Positions 32,231-41,061 of a DNA stretch of 64,000 nucleotides are shown here, in pieces. This stretch comes from Ga0077527 sp021300125. GTDB taxonomy: Bacteria > Pseudomonadota > Gammaproteobacteria > Burkholderiales > SG8-41. The stretch covers positions 12,707 to 76,706 of the forward strand of contig JBKDUF010000065.1 in assembly GCA_046339595.1 (NCBI GenBank). Reading direction: 5' to 3'. Position numbers and translations under genes: made by a program. Below the pieces are notes generated by a model that saw only the letters and a program-made list of their open reading frames with translations, was not told where the DNA came from and made no database searches. Within the stretch, counting starts at the first letter, position 1, and each line of letters starts with the position of its first letter.

Positions 32231-34165
32231 ATGCCAGACTTCGAGCTGTCCTACACCATCGAGCAGACCGCCCAGCTGCTCGGCATCTCGTCGCAGAAGC
32301 TGCGGCGCTGGGACGAGCAGGGGGTGCTGACGGCGATGCGCACCGAAGGCGGCCACCGCCGCTACCCCAAGGAACTGGTCGACCGCCTGGTGCAGGCGAG
32401 CCATGCCGGCACCCAGGGTGACGCCCAGTCGCTCGAGCTGGCCAGTGTCAAGCGCACGCTGGCGGAGAAGCGCCGGATCATCCAGCTGCTGATCGAGAGC
32501 GAGGGCCGCTACCGCGACCTGGTGGAAACCTCGCACGATCTGATCTGGCAGACCGATGCCGAGGGCCGCTTCACCTACCTCAATGCCGCCGCCTACGACA
32601 TTTTCGGGCTGGCGCCGGCCGACCTCATCGGACGCTGCTTTTTCAGTTTCGAGACCAATGGCGCGCATGTGCCGAACCGGCGCTTCCTGTCGGCGTTGCG
32701 CCGCAACGGCGAGATGCAGAACTTTGTCACCCACCTCACCACCGCGCGCAGCGAGGACCGCTGGATCGGCATCAATGCCCGAGTCACCCGCGACGAGGGC
32801 GGCGTGGTACTGGGCATCCGCGGCACCGCGCGTGACGTGACGCAGCAGCACCTGGCGATCCGCCGGGCCGAGCATGTCGCGATGCACGACACGCTGACCG
32901 ACCTGCCCAACCGCAGCGCGTTGCAGCGCCAGCTCGAGACCTCGCTGCAGTCGGGCCAGGTCGGTGCGCTGCTGCTGGTGGACATGGACCACTTCAAGCG
33001 CATCAATGCGGTGTTCGGCCACGGCTCGGGCGAACAGCTGGTGATCGGGCTTTCGGGGGTGCTGCGCAGCGTCGCGCGCAGCCGCAATGGCGAGCTCTAC
33101 CGCATCGGCGAGGACCGCTTCATGCTCAACCTGCCGGAGGCGCTGCGCGAGGACGCGCAAGGCGCCGCCGCAGCGGTGCTCGCCGCGGTGCAGAACTACC
33201 GCCTGGCGATGGACCGCAACCGCGTGGTCTCCAGCGCCACCGCCTCCATCGGCATCGCGATGTACCCCTTCCACGGCGCGGACTGGAATGCCCTGCTTGC
33301 CGCGGTGGACAGCGCCACCCACCAGGCCAAGGACGAGGGGCGCAACCGGGTCGCGATGTTCAATCCCGCCTCCGACGCCCTGCGCGCCACCCACCGCCGC
33401 ACCCACTGGTCGCGGCTGATTGCCGATGCGCTGCAGCAGGACGAGATTGCGCTGTCCACGCAGCCCGCAGTGCGCATCCGCGACGGCGCGGTGCAGCACC
33501 ACGAGATTTTCCTGCGCATCCGAGACGAACAGGGCCGCTGGACCGACTCGGCGCAGTTCATGGCCACCGCCGAATCGCTGGGCTTCGCGCCCGCGCTCGA
33601 CCAGCGCGTGGTTGCCAGGGTGCTGGCCCATCTGCACGACCAGGGCAGCAGCTGGCGCCAGCCCTGCGCGGTGAATGTCTCGGCGGCATCGATCGCCGAT
33701 CCCGACTGGACGCGCGAGCTGGGTGAACTGCTGCGCGCCTCCGGCGTTTTACCGGGACGAGTGGTGTTCGAAATCAGCGAGCGCTCGGCGATGGAAAACA
33801 TCGACGCCACGGCCGCCTTCATCAGCCAGGTGCGCAGTCTCGGCGCGCGCGCCGCACTCGACGATTTCGGCGCGGGCTTCAGCTCCTTCTACTACCTGCG
33901 CCACTTCGAGGTCGATTACCTGAAGATCGGCAGCGCCTTCACGCGCGAGCTCGACGACAATCCGGAAAGCCGTGCCTTCATCCGCGCGGTCACCGGGCTC
34001 GCCCGCGACCTCAAGCGACAGGTCATCGCCAAGGGTGTCGAAACAGAACCGGCGCTCAGGCTGCTGCGCGAATCCGGGGCGCTCTATGCCCAGGGGCGCT
34101 TTTTCCGCGGCGCCGAACCGCTGCAGGCGGACGAAACACGGCGCGTGGCCGCCAGCGGCGGCTGA
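32231..34165 (+). CDS. MerR-HTH / PAS / GGDEF / EAL fusion regulator
   Basis: A 644-residue protein starting at the ATG at 32231. Residues 6-55 are a MerR-type winged helix ('YTIEQTAQLLGISSQKLRRW', 'EGGHRRYPKELV'). A short coiled coil (65-92) leads to a PAS domain (about 95-210). The GGDEF domain (215-380) has the signature degenerated to GEDRF (293-297), so cyclase activity is unlikely. The EAL domain (395-635) has EIF for EAL but keeps the key acidic and other residues: E425, N482, E514, DDFG 544-547, K565, E604, Q621. It is therefore a probable c-di-GMP phosphodiesterase or sensor that binds DNA. It follows rpfF in the same direction. Confidence 0.92.
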   Translation: MPDFELSYTIEQTAQLLGISSQKLRRWDEQGVLTAMRTEGGHRRYPKELVDRLVQASHAGTQGDAQSLELASVKRTLAEKRRIIQLLIESEGRYRDLVETSHDLIWQTDAEGRFTYLNAAAYDIFGLAPADLIGRCFFSFETNGAHVPNRRFLSALRRNGEMQNFVTHLTTARSEDRWIGINARVTRDEGGVVLGIRGTARDVTQQHLAIRRAEHVAMHDTLTDLPNRSALQRQLETSLQSGQVGALLLVDMDHFKRINAVFGHGSGEQLVIGLSGVLRSVARSRNGELYRIGEDRFMLNLPEALREDAQGAAAAVLAAVQNYRLAMDRNRVVSSATASIGIAMYPFHGADWNALLAAVDSATHQAKDEGRNRVAMFNPASDALRATHRRTHWSRLIADALQQDEIALSTQPAVRIRDGAVQHHEIFLRIRDEQGRWTDSAQFMATAESLGFAPALDQRVVARVLAHLHDQGSSWRQPCAVNVSAASIADPDWTRELGELLRASGVLPGRVVFEISERSAMENIDATAAFISQVRSLGARAALDDFGAGFSSFYYLRHFEVDYLKIGSAFTRELDDNPESRAFIRAVTGLARDLKRQVIAKGVETEPALRLLRESGALYAQGRFFRGAEPLQADETRRVAASGG

Positions 34166-34181
34166 TCCCCGGCGCTGCGGC

Positions 34182-34748
34182 TCACCAGCCGTCGCGCAGG
34201 AGTTTCTCCGCCCAGAACAGGCCGAACGCGGTTTTCGGATCGGTGATGCGCCCTGCCCTGACCCAGGCCAGCGCCTCTTCCAGCGGCAGCGTCATCATCT
34301 CCAGGAATTCGCCGTCATCGAGCGCGCTGTCCACGGCGGTCAGGCCGTCGGCGAGGAAGAGTTCGATGCGCTCGTCGGCATAGGCGATGCAGGGATGCAG
34401 CGTGGCGAGGTGGCGCCAAGATGCCGCGGTAAAACCGCATTCCTCGCGCAGTTCGCGCCGCGCGGTGTCCAGCGGCGCCTCGCCGGCATCGATCTTGCCC
34501 GCTGGCAGTTCGATGAAATGGCGCCCCAGCGGATAGCGGAACTGCCGCTCCAGTACCACCGTGTGCGGGTCAGGCCGGGCGAGGATCAGCGCGGCGCCGG
34601 GATGGCAGATGTATTCACGCGTCGCGGTATTGCCGTCAGGCAGGCGCACGGTGTCGCGGCGCACCTTGAGCAGCCGCCCCTCGAACACCGCCTCCGAGTC
34701 AATCCGTGTTTCGCTGAAGTCTGCGGGCGGCGGCGCGGCGGGCTTCAC
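34182..34748 (-). CDS. Nudix hydrolase, ADP-ribose pyrophosphatase type
   Basis: A 188-residue protein. The Nudix box is 'GKIDAGEAPLDTARRELREE' followed by CGF (Gx5Ex7REUxEExGU). 'REYICHPGAALIL' and 'QFRYPLGRHFIELPAGKIDAGE' fit the ADP-sugar pyrophosphatase (NudF) subgroup. It cleaves ADP-ribose or a similar NDP-sugar. It lies downstream of the DUF2818 gene at the end of the nuo gene cluster. Confidence 0.93.
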   Translation of the reverse strand: MKPAAPPPADFSETRIDSEAVFEGRLLKVRRDTVRLPDGNTATREYICHPGAALILARPDPHTVVLERQFRYPLGRHFIELPAGKIDAGEAPLDTARRELREECGFTAASWRHLATLHPCIAYADERIELFLADGLTAVDSALDDGEFLEMMTLPLEEALAWVRAGRITDPKTAFGLFWAEKLLRDGW

Positions 34749-34752
34749 GGCT

Positions 34753-35055
34753 TCACAGCCCGGGCTTGCGCCACAGGTAGCGGTAGACGTAGCCGGGGTA
34801 GGCGAAGACGAGGAAGAGGCTGACGGTCACGGCGTAGAACTCCCAGTTCTGGCGGTGCACCTGGCCTGCCCGGCTCTCCAGCAGCCAGGCAACGGCGCCG
34901 GTCGCGAAATAGAGGAACACCAGCTCGAGCAGGCGCCAGCCCATGTGTTTGGCGCCGGGTGGCACGCTGCGCACAAACAGCACGCGCTCGCTGAAAAACG
35001 GCAGGTTGGCGAATACCAGCGCCAGCATCAGCAGTGCCGCTGTGCTCCAGTCCAT
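34753..35055 (-). CDS. DUF2818-family small membrane protein
   Basis: A 100-residue protein from the ATG at 35055 (MDWSTAALLML). An open frame extends further but overlaps nuoN and is not coding there. It has three transmembrane segments and 'FANLPFFSERVLFV', 'WRLLELVFLYFATGAVAWLLE', 'NWEFYAVTVSLFLVFAYPGYVYRYLWR'. DUF2818 follows nuoN in many betaproteobacteria, which suggests a role tied to complex I, still unproved. Confidence 0.88.
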   Translation of the reverse strand: MDWSTAALLMLALVFANLPFFSERVLFVRSVPPGAKHMGWRLLELVFLYFATGAVAWLLESRAGQVHRQNWEFYAVTVSLFLVFAYPGYVYRYLWRKPGL

Positions 35056-35072
35056 GGCGAATTGAGACGGGG

Positions 35073-36521
35073 TCAGATCGAGGCGCGGACGGCCTCGATG
35101 CACAGCACCAGCAGCGGCTGCGGAGCGATGCCCAGCAGCAGCACCGCAAGCCCGTTGGCAGAAAGCAGCGCGCGCACGTCGCCGGAGGCGGTGATCGGCG
35201 CGTGGTCGGTCGGCTCGTCGAAATACATCAGCTTGACGATGCGCAGGTAGTAGAACGCACCGATCAGAGAGAAGATCACCGCAACCAGGGCGATCCACCA
35301 CATCCCGATCTCGATCACTGACTGCAGCACCGCAAGCTTGGCGTAGAAGCCCACGGTCGGCGGGATGCCGGCCATCGAAAACATCAGCAGTAGCATCAGG
35401 AAGGCATACCAGGGATTGCGCTGGTTGAGGCCCTTGTAATCGTCAAGCGCCTCCGCCTCGAAGCCCTCGCGCGACAGCAGCAGGATCATGCCGAAGGCGC
35501 CCAGCGTCATCAGCACATACACGGCAACGTAATACATGCCGGCGCCGTAGCCGTCGATGGTGCCCGAGAGCACGCCGAGCAGCAGGAAGCCCATGTGCGA
35601 GATGGTCGAATAGGCGAGCATGCGCTTGAGGTTCGTCTGCATGATCGCGGTCAGGTTGCCGATGGCCAGCGAGAGCACCGCCATCACCGCCAGCATGTCA
35701 CGCCACTCATCGGCCAGCGCGTCGGCGCCGAGGGCCTGGGCCAGGAGGCGCATCACGATGGCGAAAGCGGCGAACTTGGGCGCAGAACCGATGAACAGCG
35801 TCACCGCGGTGGGCGCGCCGTGGTACACGTCGGGCACCCACATGTGGAAGGGCACAGCGCCGAGCTTGAAGCCGAGGCCGGCGACGACAAAGACCAGGCC
35901 GAACACCAGAACCATCTGGGCGCGCACGCCCTCGTTGGCCAGACGCGCAAGTTCGGTGATCTCGAGCGTTCCGGTGGCGCCGTAGAGCATCGACATGCCA
36001 TAGAGCAGCATGCCGGAGGCGATCGCGCCAAGCACGAAATACTTCATCGCGGCCTCGGTCGCGCGCACCGAGTCGCGCTGCAGCGCAACCATCGAATACA
36101 ACGACAGCGCCAGCAGTTCGAGGCCGAGGTAAAGCGTGAGCAGGTGGTTGGCCGAGATCATGACCATCATGCCCAGCGTTGCAAACAGCGCCAGCGTGAA
36201 GAACTCGCCGCGGAAGAGGCCGCGCGCGGCGTTGTAGGCGCGGGCATAAACCAGCATCACGATCACCGCCACGCAGGTGGCGAGCTTCAGCGCGTCGGCC
36301 ATCAGATCGTCGACGAACATGCCGCTGAAGGTGTAGACCGGCTCGGCATTGCCGGTGAAGAAGGTCAGCAGCGCGCAGCCGGCAAGCGTGAACTGGGTGA
36401 GCCCGTAGGTGACAACGCGGTTGTCGTCGCTGATGAACAGGTCGACGATCAGCACCACGCAGGCCATCACCAGGAGGAACAGCTCCGGGTAGGCGGGCCA
36501 CAGGGGCATGATGTATTCCAT
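35073..36521 (-). CDS. nuoN: NADH-quinone oxidoreductase subunit N
   Basis: A 482-residue antiporter-like proton-channel subunit of complex I with about 14 membrane helices. Landmarks are 'SLYSMVALQRDSVRATEAAMKYFVLGAIASGMLLYG', split over two helices with the conserved Glu and Lys, 'KLGAVPFHMWVPDVYHGAPT', and 'NLKRMLAYSTISHMGFLLLG' with the broken-helix Lys. Last nuo gene of the operon. Confidence 0.96.
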   Translation of the reverse strand: MEYIMPLWPAYPELFLLVMACVVLIVDLFISDDNRVVTYGLTQFTLAGCALLTFFTGNAEPVYTFSGMFVDDLMADALKLATCVAVIVMLVYARAYNAARGLFRGEFFTLALFATLGMMVMISANHLLTLYLGLELLALSLYSMVALQRDSVRATEAAMKYFVLGAIASGMLLYGMSMLYGATGTLEITELARLANEGVRAQMVLVFGLVFVVAGLGFKLGAVPFHMWVPDVYHGAPTAVTLFIGSAPKFAAFAIVMRLLAQALGADALADEWRDMLAVMAVLSLAIGNLTAIMQTNLKRMLAYSTISHMGFLLLGVLSGTIDGYGAGMYYVAVYVLMTLGAFGMILLLSREGFEAEALDDYKGLNQRNPWYAFLMLLLMFSMAGIPPTVGFYAKLAVLQSVIEIGMWWIALVAVIFSLIGAFYYLRIVKLMYFDEPTDHAPITASGDVRALLSANGLAVLLLGIAPQPLLVLCIEAVRASI

Positions 36522-36544
36522 GGCGGTTCCGATTCCTGTTGCGG

Positions 36545-38038
36545 CTATTGCAGCGGCAGCTTGCTGAACGAGACGTGGGCAAGCAGATCATTGACCGAAA
36601 CGTGCAGCACCTCGGCGAAGGGCTGCGGCCAGATCCCCATCCACAGCGTGAGCACGGCCAGCACGCCGAGGATCAGGAACTCGCGGGCATTGATGTCCTT
36701 GAGCTCAGCGACATGATCGTTGGCGACCGCGCCGAAGACGACGCGCTTGTACATCCACAACGTGTAGGCCGCGCCGAAGATCAGCGTGACCGAGGCGGCA
36801 AAGGCGTACCAGAAGTTCACCTGCATCGCGCCCATGATCACCAGGAACTCGCCGACGAAACCGCTGGTGCCGGGCAGGCCGGCATTGGCCATCGCAAACA
36901 GCATGAACAGCGCGGCGAACACCGGCATGCGGTTGGCCACCCCGCCGTAGTCGGCGATGTTGCGCGAGTGCATGCGGTCATAGAGCACACCGACGCAGAG
37001 GAACAGTGCGCCCGAGACAAAGCCGTGCGAGATCATCTGGATGATCGCGCCCTCGACCGCCTGCGGGTTGAACAGGAAGGTGCCGAGCGTGACGAAACCC
37101 ATGTGCGAAATCGACGAATAGGCGATCAGCTTTTTCATGTCGGTCTGCACCAGCGCGACCAGCCCGATGTAGACCACCGCGATCAGCGACAGCGTGATCA
37201 CCACCGGCGCCAGCAGCTGGCTCGCGTCGGGCACGATGGGCAGGGAAAGGCGCAGGAAACCGTAGCCGCCGAGCTTGAGCATGATCGCGGCCAGCACCAC
37301 CGAGCCGCCGGTGGGGGCCTCGACGTGGGCATCGGGCAGCCAGGTGTGCACCGGCCACATCGGCACCTTGACCGCAAAGGCCATGAAAAATGCAATAAAA
37401 ACAAGTAATTGCGCAATCATCGGCAATTGCGCGCGGTAGAAGTCGAAGAAGCTGAAGCTCGCCCCGGCGGCGAAATAGAGATAAATCAGCGCCACCAGCG
37501 ACAGCAGCGAGCCGAGCAGCGTGTAGAGGAAGAACTTGACCGCGGCATACACCCGGTTGGGTCCGCCCCAGACGCCGACGATGATGAACATCGGGATCAG
37601 GGTTGCCTCGAAGAAGACATAGAACAGCAGCGCATCGAGCGAGGCGAACACGCCGTTCATCAGGCCGGAGAGCACCAGGAATGCCGCCATGTACTGCGAC
37701 ACGCGGCTCCGGATCACCTCCCAGCCCGCGATCACCACGATCACCGTGGTCAGGCTGTTCAGCAGGATCAGCAGCAGCGAGATGCCGTCGATGCCGAGGT
37801 GGTAGTTGGCGTTGAACGCCTCGATCCAGGGCCGCATCTCGACGAACTGGAAGCCGCCCAGCTGCGGATTGAAACCGGTGTAGAGCGGGATCGTCACCGC
37901 AAAGCTGATCGCGGCGCCGATGAGCGCGATCACGCGCGAGGCCTGGGCGTTGCGGTCGCCGCCGGTGAGCAGCACCGCGATGCCGGCGATGATCGGGGCC
38001 CAGATGGCGAGGCTCAGTAGTGGTAATCCCTGCATCAT
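36545..38038 (-). CDS. nuoM: NADH-quinone oxidoreductase subunit M
   Basis: A 497-residue antiporter-like subunit. 'YHLGIDGISLLLILLNSLTT', 'FVFFEATLIPMFIIVGVWGG' (as YVFFEAT, with the key Glu), 'KVPMWPVHTWLPDAHVEAPT' and 'DMKKLIAYSSISHMGFVTLG' are diagnostic. Codons around 37385-37415 are unusually AT-rich and carry a weak copy of the dispersed motif. It follows nuoL and precedes nuoN. Confidence 0.97.
   Translation of the reverse strand: MMQGLPLLSLAIWAPIIAGIAVLLTGGDRNAQASRVIALIGAAISFAVTIPLYTGFNPQLGGFQFVEMRPWIEAFNANYHLGIDGISLLLILLNSLTTVIVVIAGWEVIRSRVSQYMAAFLVLSGLMNGVFASLDALLFYVFFEATLIPMFIIVGVWGGPNRVYAAVKFFLYTLLGSLLSLVALIYLYFAAGASFSFFDFYRAQLPMIAQLLVFIAFFMAFAVKVPMWPVHTWLPDAHVEAPTGGSVVLAAIMLKLGGYGFLRLSLPIVPDASQLLAPVVITLSLIAVVYIGLVALVQTDMKKLIAYSSISHMGFVTLGTFLFNPQAVEGAIIQMISHGFVSGALFLCVGVLYDRMHSRNIADYGGVANRMPVFAALFMLFAMANAGLPGTSGFVGEFLVIMGAMQVNFWYAFAASVTLIFGAAYTLWMYKRVVFGAVANDHVAELKDINAREFLILGVLAVLTLWMGIWPQPFAEVLHVSVNDLLAHVSFSKLPLQ
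37392..37410 (+). repeat. Weak AT-rich motif copy inside nuoM
   Basis: GCAATAAAAACAAGTAATT matches the consensus at 14 of 19 positions. It lies in coding sequence for the helix QLLVFIAFF, written in ATT/TTT/GCA codons instead of the usual ATC/TTC/GCC. The flanking bases also resemble the nuoG copy. Confidence 0.4.
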
Positions 38039-38060
38039 GTTCGGTTCTTGTTGTCCGGTT

Positions 38061-40103
38061 TCAGCGCGGGTAGGCCAGTGTCAGCAGCAGCAGGATGCCG
38101 ACGATCATCGCAAAGGCGTAGTGGTAGATGTAGCCCGACTGCAGGCGGCGGACCACCGCGGCGCACCAGCCCACCAGCCGTGCCGAACCGTTGACCATCA
38201 CGTTGTCGATGACCGCGACGTCGCCGACCTTCCACAGGCCGGCGCCCAGCGCGCGCGAACCGCCCGCGAAGAACCAGTCGTTGAAACGGTCGAGGCCGTA
38301 TTTCTCGATGAGGATCGTCACCACCACGCCCCAGCGGCGGCGCAGCTTCGCCGGCAGCTCGGGACGGACGAGGTAGAGGAACCAGGCGGTCGCGGCGCCG
38401 GCCACCGCCATCCAGAACGGCAGCGTGGCCACGGCGTGGGTCATCATGCCGAAGACGCCGGTGAAATTCTGCGCCAGGGTCGCCATCGCGCTGTGCGCAG
38501 GGTTGACGGTGATCGCACTGCCGAAATAGTTGCCGTAGACGAAGGTGCCGATCAGCCAGCCCGAGGCCACCGACGGAATCGCCAGCATCAGCAGCGGGAA
38601 AGTCACCACCCAGGGCGACTCGTGCGGCTTGCCGTGGCCGTGATCGTCATGGTGATCGTCGTGGGCATGGTCATCATCGGCGCCCGCCGCTTTGGCCTCG
38701 GCATCCGCGGCCTTCACGTCGGGATGGTCCGGATCGGCAAAGCGTTCCTTGCCGTGGAAGGCGTAGAACACCAGCCGGAAAGAGTAGAAGCCGCCGACAA
38801 ACACGCCGGCCACCGCCAGCGCGTAGGCGAATGCAGCACCAGGCACCGTGGCATGGCGCAGCGCCTCGACGATGGTCTCCTTGGAGAAGAAGCCCGCAAA
38901 CGGCGGCAGGCCGGCATTGGCGATGGCGCCGATCAGTACCGTCAGGTAGGTGATCGGCATGTATTTCGCCAGCCCGCCCATCTTGCGCATGTCCTGCTGG
39001 TGGTGCATCGCGATGATCACCGAACCCGCGCCGAGGAACAGCACCGCCTTGAAGAAGGCGTGGGTGAAGAGGTGGAAGATCGCGGCGGAGTAGGCCGAGG
39101 CGCCCAGCGCCATGGTCATGTAGCCCAGCTGCGACAGCGTCGAGTAGGCCACCACGCGCTTGATGTCGTACTGCACCGTGGCGATCAGCGCCATGAAGAA
39201 GGCGGTGATCGCGCCGATAACCAGCACGAACGAGAGCGCGGTTGCCGACAGCTCGAACCGCGGCGACATCCGCGCCACCAGGAAAATGCCCGCCGTGACC
39301 ATGGTCGCGGCGTGGATCAGCGCCGAGATCGGCGTCGGGCCTTCCATCGAGTCCGGCAGCCAGACATGCAGCGGGAACTGCGCCGACTTGCCCATCGCGC
39401 CGATGAACAGCAGGATGCAGATCACCGTGATCAGCGACCAGTCATGGCCGGGGATCAGCTCGATGGTGTTGCCCGACAGGCGCTCGGCGCCGGCAAACAC
39501 CGCAGCGTAGTCGAGCGTGCCGAAATACATCAGCACCAGCGCGATGCCGAGCAGGAAGCCGAAGTCGCCGACGCGGTTGACCAGGAAGGCCTTGAGGTTG
39601 GCGTAGATCGCCGTCGGCCGGTTGTACCAGAAGCCGATCAGCAGGTACGACACCAGGCCCACCGCCTCCCAGCCGAAAAACAGCTGCAGGAAGTTGTTGC
39701 TCATCACCAGCATCAGCATCGAGAAGGTGAAGAGCGAGATGTAGCTGAAGAAGCGCTGGTAGCCCGGATCGTCGGCCATGTAGCCGATGGTGTAGATGTG
39801 CACCATCAGCGACACGAAGGACACCACGATCATCATCGTTGCCGACAGCGGATCGATCAGGAAGCCGATCTCGAAGCGGATGCTGCCCGAGACCAGCCAG
39901 GTATAGACCGGCCCGTTGAACACGTTGCCCGCCATCACATCCTGATAGACCAGGACGGAGGCGGCAAGGCAGACGATCATGCCGAGGATGGTCACCACAT
40001 GGGCGGCACGGCGGCCGATGGCCCAGCCGAAGAGGCCGGACACGATGGCGCCGGCGAGCGGCGCAAGCGGCACCAGCAGGTAGAGTTTTTGCATCGCGGT
40101 CAT
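38061..40103 (-). CDS. nuoL: NADH-quinone oxidoreductase subunit L
   Basis: A 680-residue subunit with the antiporter-like core ('FFGWEAVGLVSYLLIGFWY', 'QFPLHVWLPDSMEGPTPISALIHAATMV', 'DIKRVVAYSTLSQLGYM') and a C-terminal lateral helix region. An Asp/His-rich loop (DDDHAHDDHHDDHGHG, about 38630-38680) is inserted between late helices. It forms the distal proton channel. It lies between nuoK and nuoM. Confidence 0.97.
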   Translation of the reverse strand: MTAMQKLYLLVPLAPLAGAIVSGLFGWAIGRRAAHVVTILGMIVCLAASVLVYQDVMAGNVFNGPVYTWLVSGSIRFEIGFLIDPLSATMMIVVSFVSLMVHIYTIGYMADDPGYQRFFSYISLFTFSMLMLVMSNNFLQLFFGWEAVGLVSYLLIGFWYNRPTAIYANLKAFLVNRVGDFGFLLGIALVLMYFGTLDYAAVFAGAERLSGNTIELIPGHDWSLITVICILLFIGAMGKSAQFPLHVWLPDSMEGPTPISALIHAATMVTAGIFLVARMSPRFELSATALSFVLVIGAITAFFMALIATVQYDIKRVVAYSTLSQLGYMTMALGASAYSAAIFHLFTHAFFKAVLFLGAGSVIIAMHHQQDMRKMGGLAKYMPITYLTVLIGAIANAGLPPFAGFFSKETIVEALRHATVPGAAFAYALAVAGVFVGGFYSFRLVFYAFHGKERFADPDHPDVKAADAEAKAAGADDDHAHDDHHDDHGHGKPHESPWVVTFPLLMLAIPSVASGWLIGTFVYGNYFGSAITVNPAHSAMATLAQNFTGVFGMMTHAVATLPFWMAVAGAATAWFLYLVRPELPAKLRRRWGVVVTILIEKYGLDRFNDWFFAGGSRALGAGLWKVGDVAVIDNVMVNGSARLVGWCAAVVRRLQSGYIYHYAFAMIVGILLLLTLAYPR

Positions 40104-40110
40104 GGTCGCC

Positions 40111-40416
40111 TCAGCCCTTCATCCGGTCGAGGTCTTCGACATTGATGGTGCGCAGGTTGCGGAACAGCACCACCAGGATCGCCAGGCCGATCGCCGACTC
40201 GGCGGCGGCCACCGTCAGGATGAAGAACACGAAAATCTGGCCCGCGGTGTCGCCGAGGAAATGCGAGAACGCGATGAAGTTCAGGTTGACCGCAAGCAGC
40301 ATCAGCTCGATCGCCATCAGCAGCACGATCAGGTTCTTGCGGTTGAGGAAGATGCCGACGACCGAGATCGCGAACAGCACCGCACCGAGGATCAGGTAGT
40401 GCGAGAGGGAAATCAT
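40111..40416 (-). CDS. nuoK: NADH-quinone oxidoreductase subunit K
   Basis: A 101-residue, three-helix membrane subunit. 'LMAIELMLLAVNLNFIAFSH' carries the conserved membrane Glu, and 'VFFILTVAAAESAIGLAILV' has the second Glu used in proton transfer. Its start overlaps the end of nuoJ by 4 bp. Confidence 0.97.
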   Translation of the reverse strand: MISLSHYLILGAVLFAISVVGIFLNRKNLIVLLMAIELMLLAVNLNFIAFSHFLGDTAGQIFVFFILTVAAAESAIGLAILVVLFRNLRTINVEDLDRMKG

Positions 40417-41033
40417 GCCTCACCCCCCTCTTTCTTCTCCGCCGGCATCGACACGATGCGCACGCGGTCGGCACGCTTGACCTGAACCTGCAGCGCCGGA
40501 TCCATCTGGCGGCCGCTGCTCTTGCGCCGGCGCAGCGTCAGCGCGATCGCGGCGACGATCGCCACCAGCAGGATCACCGCGGCCAGCTCGAAGGGATAGA
40601 CGTAATCGGTGTAGATCAGCCGGCCCAGCTCCTTGGTGTTGCTGTAGCTCTCCGGCGCGGGCGCGGGGCGCGGCGCCTCCTCGAGGCCGAACCAGGGGCC
40701 GCCAAGCACCAGTGCCATTTCCACCACCAGCAGCACCGCCACCAGCCCGCCCACCGGCAGGTAGCTCCAGAAGCCCTGGCGCAGGCGCTCGATGTTGATG
40801 TCGAGCATCATCACCACGAACAGGAACAGCACCATCACCGCGCCGACATAGACCAGGATCAGCGCAATGCCGAGGAACTCCGCCTCGAGCTGGATCCACA
40901 GGCCGGCAGACGTGCAGAAGGCGAGCACCAGGAACAGCGCGGCATGCACCGGGTTGCGCGCAGTGATCACGCGCAGCGCCGCGAACACCAGTACCGCGGA
41001 GAAAAACCAGAAGATGATTTCTTGGAAGGTCAT
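40413..41033 (-). CDS. nuoJ: NADH-quinone oxidoreductase subunit J
   Basis: A 206-residue membrane subunit from the ATG at 41033 (MTFQEIIFW). It shows 'ALRVITARNPVHAALFLVLAF', 'FLGIALILVYVGAVMVLFLFVVMMLD' with the pi-bulge helix 3 typical of NuoJ, and 'YVYPFELAAVILLVAIVAAIAL'. An additional basic C-terminal tail is normal for the family. Confidence 0.96.
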   Translation of the reverse strand: MTFQEIIFWFFSAVLVFAALRVITARNPVHAALFLVLAFCTSAGLWIQLEAEFLGIALILVYVGAVMVLFLFVVMMLDINIERLRQGFWSYLPVGGLVAVLLVVEMALVLGGPWFGLEEAPRPAPAPESYSNTKELGRLIYTDYVYPFELAAVILLVAIVAAIALTLRRRKSSGRQMDPALQVQVKRADRVRIVSMPAEKKEGGEA

Positions 41034-41061
41034 GTCGTTGTTCTGTTCGGCGGCGGCAGGG

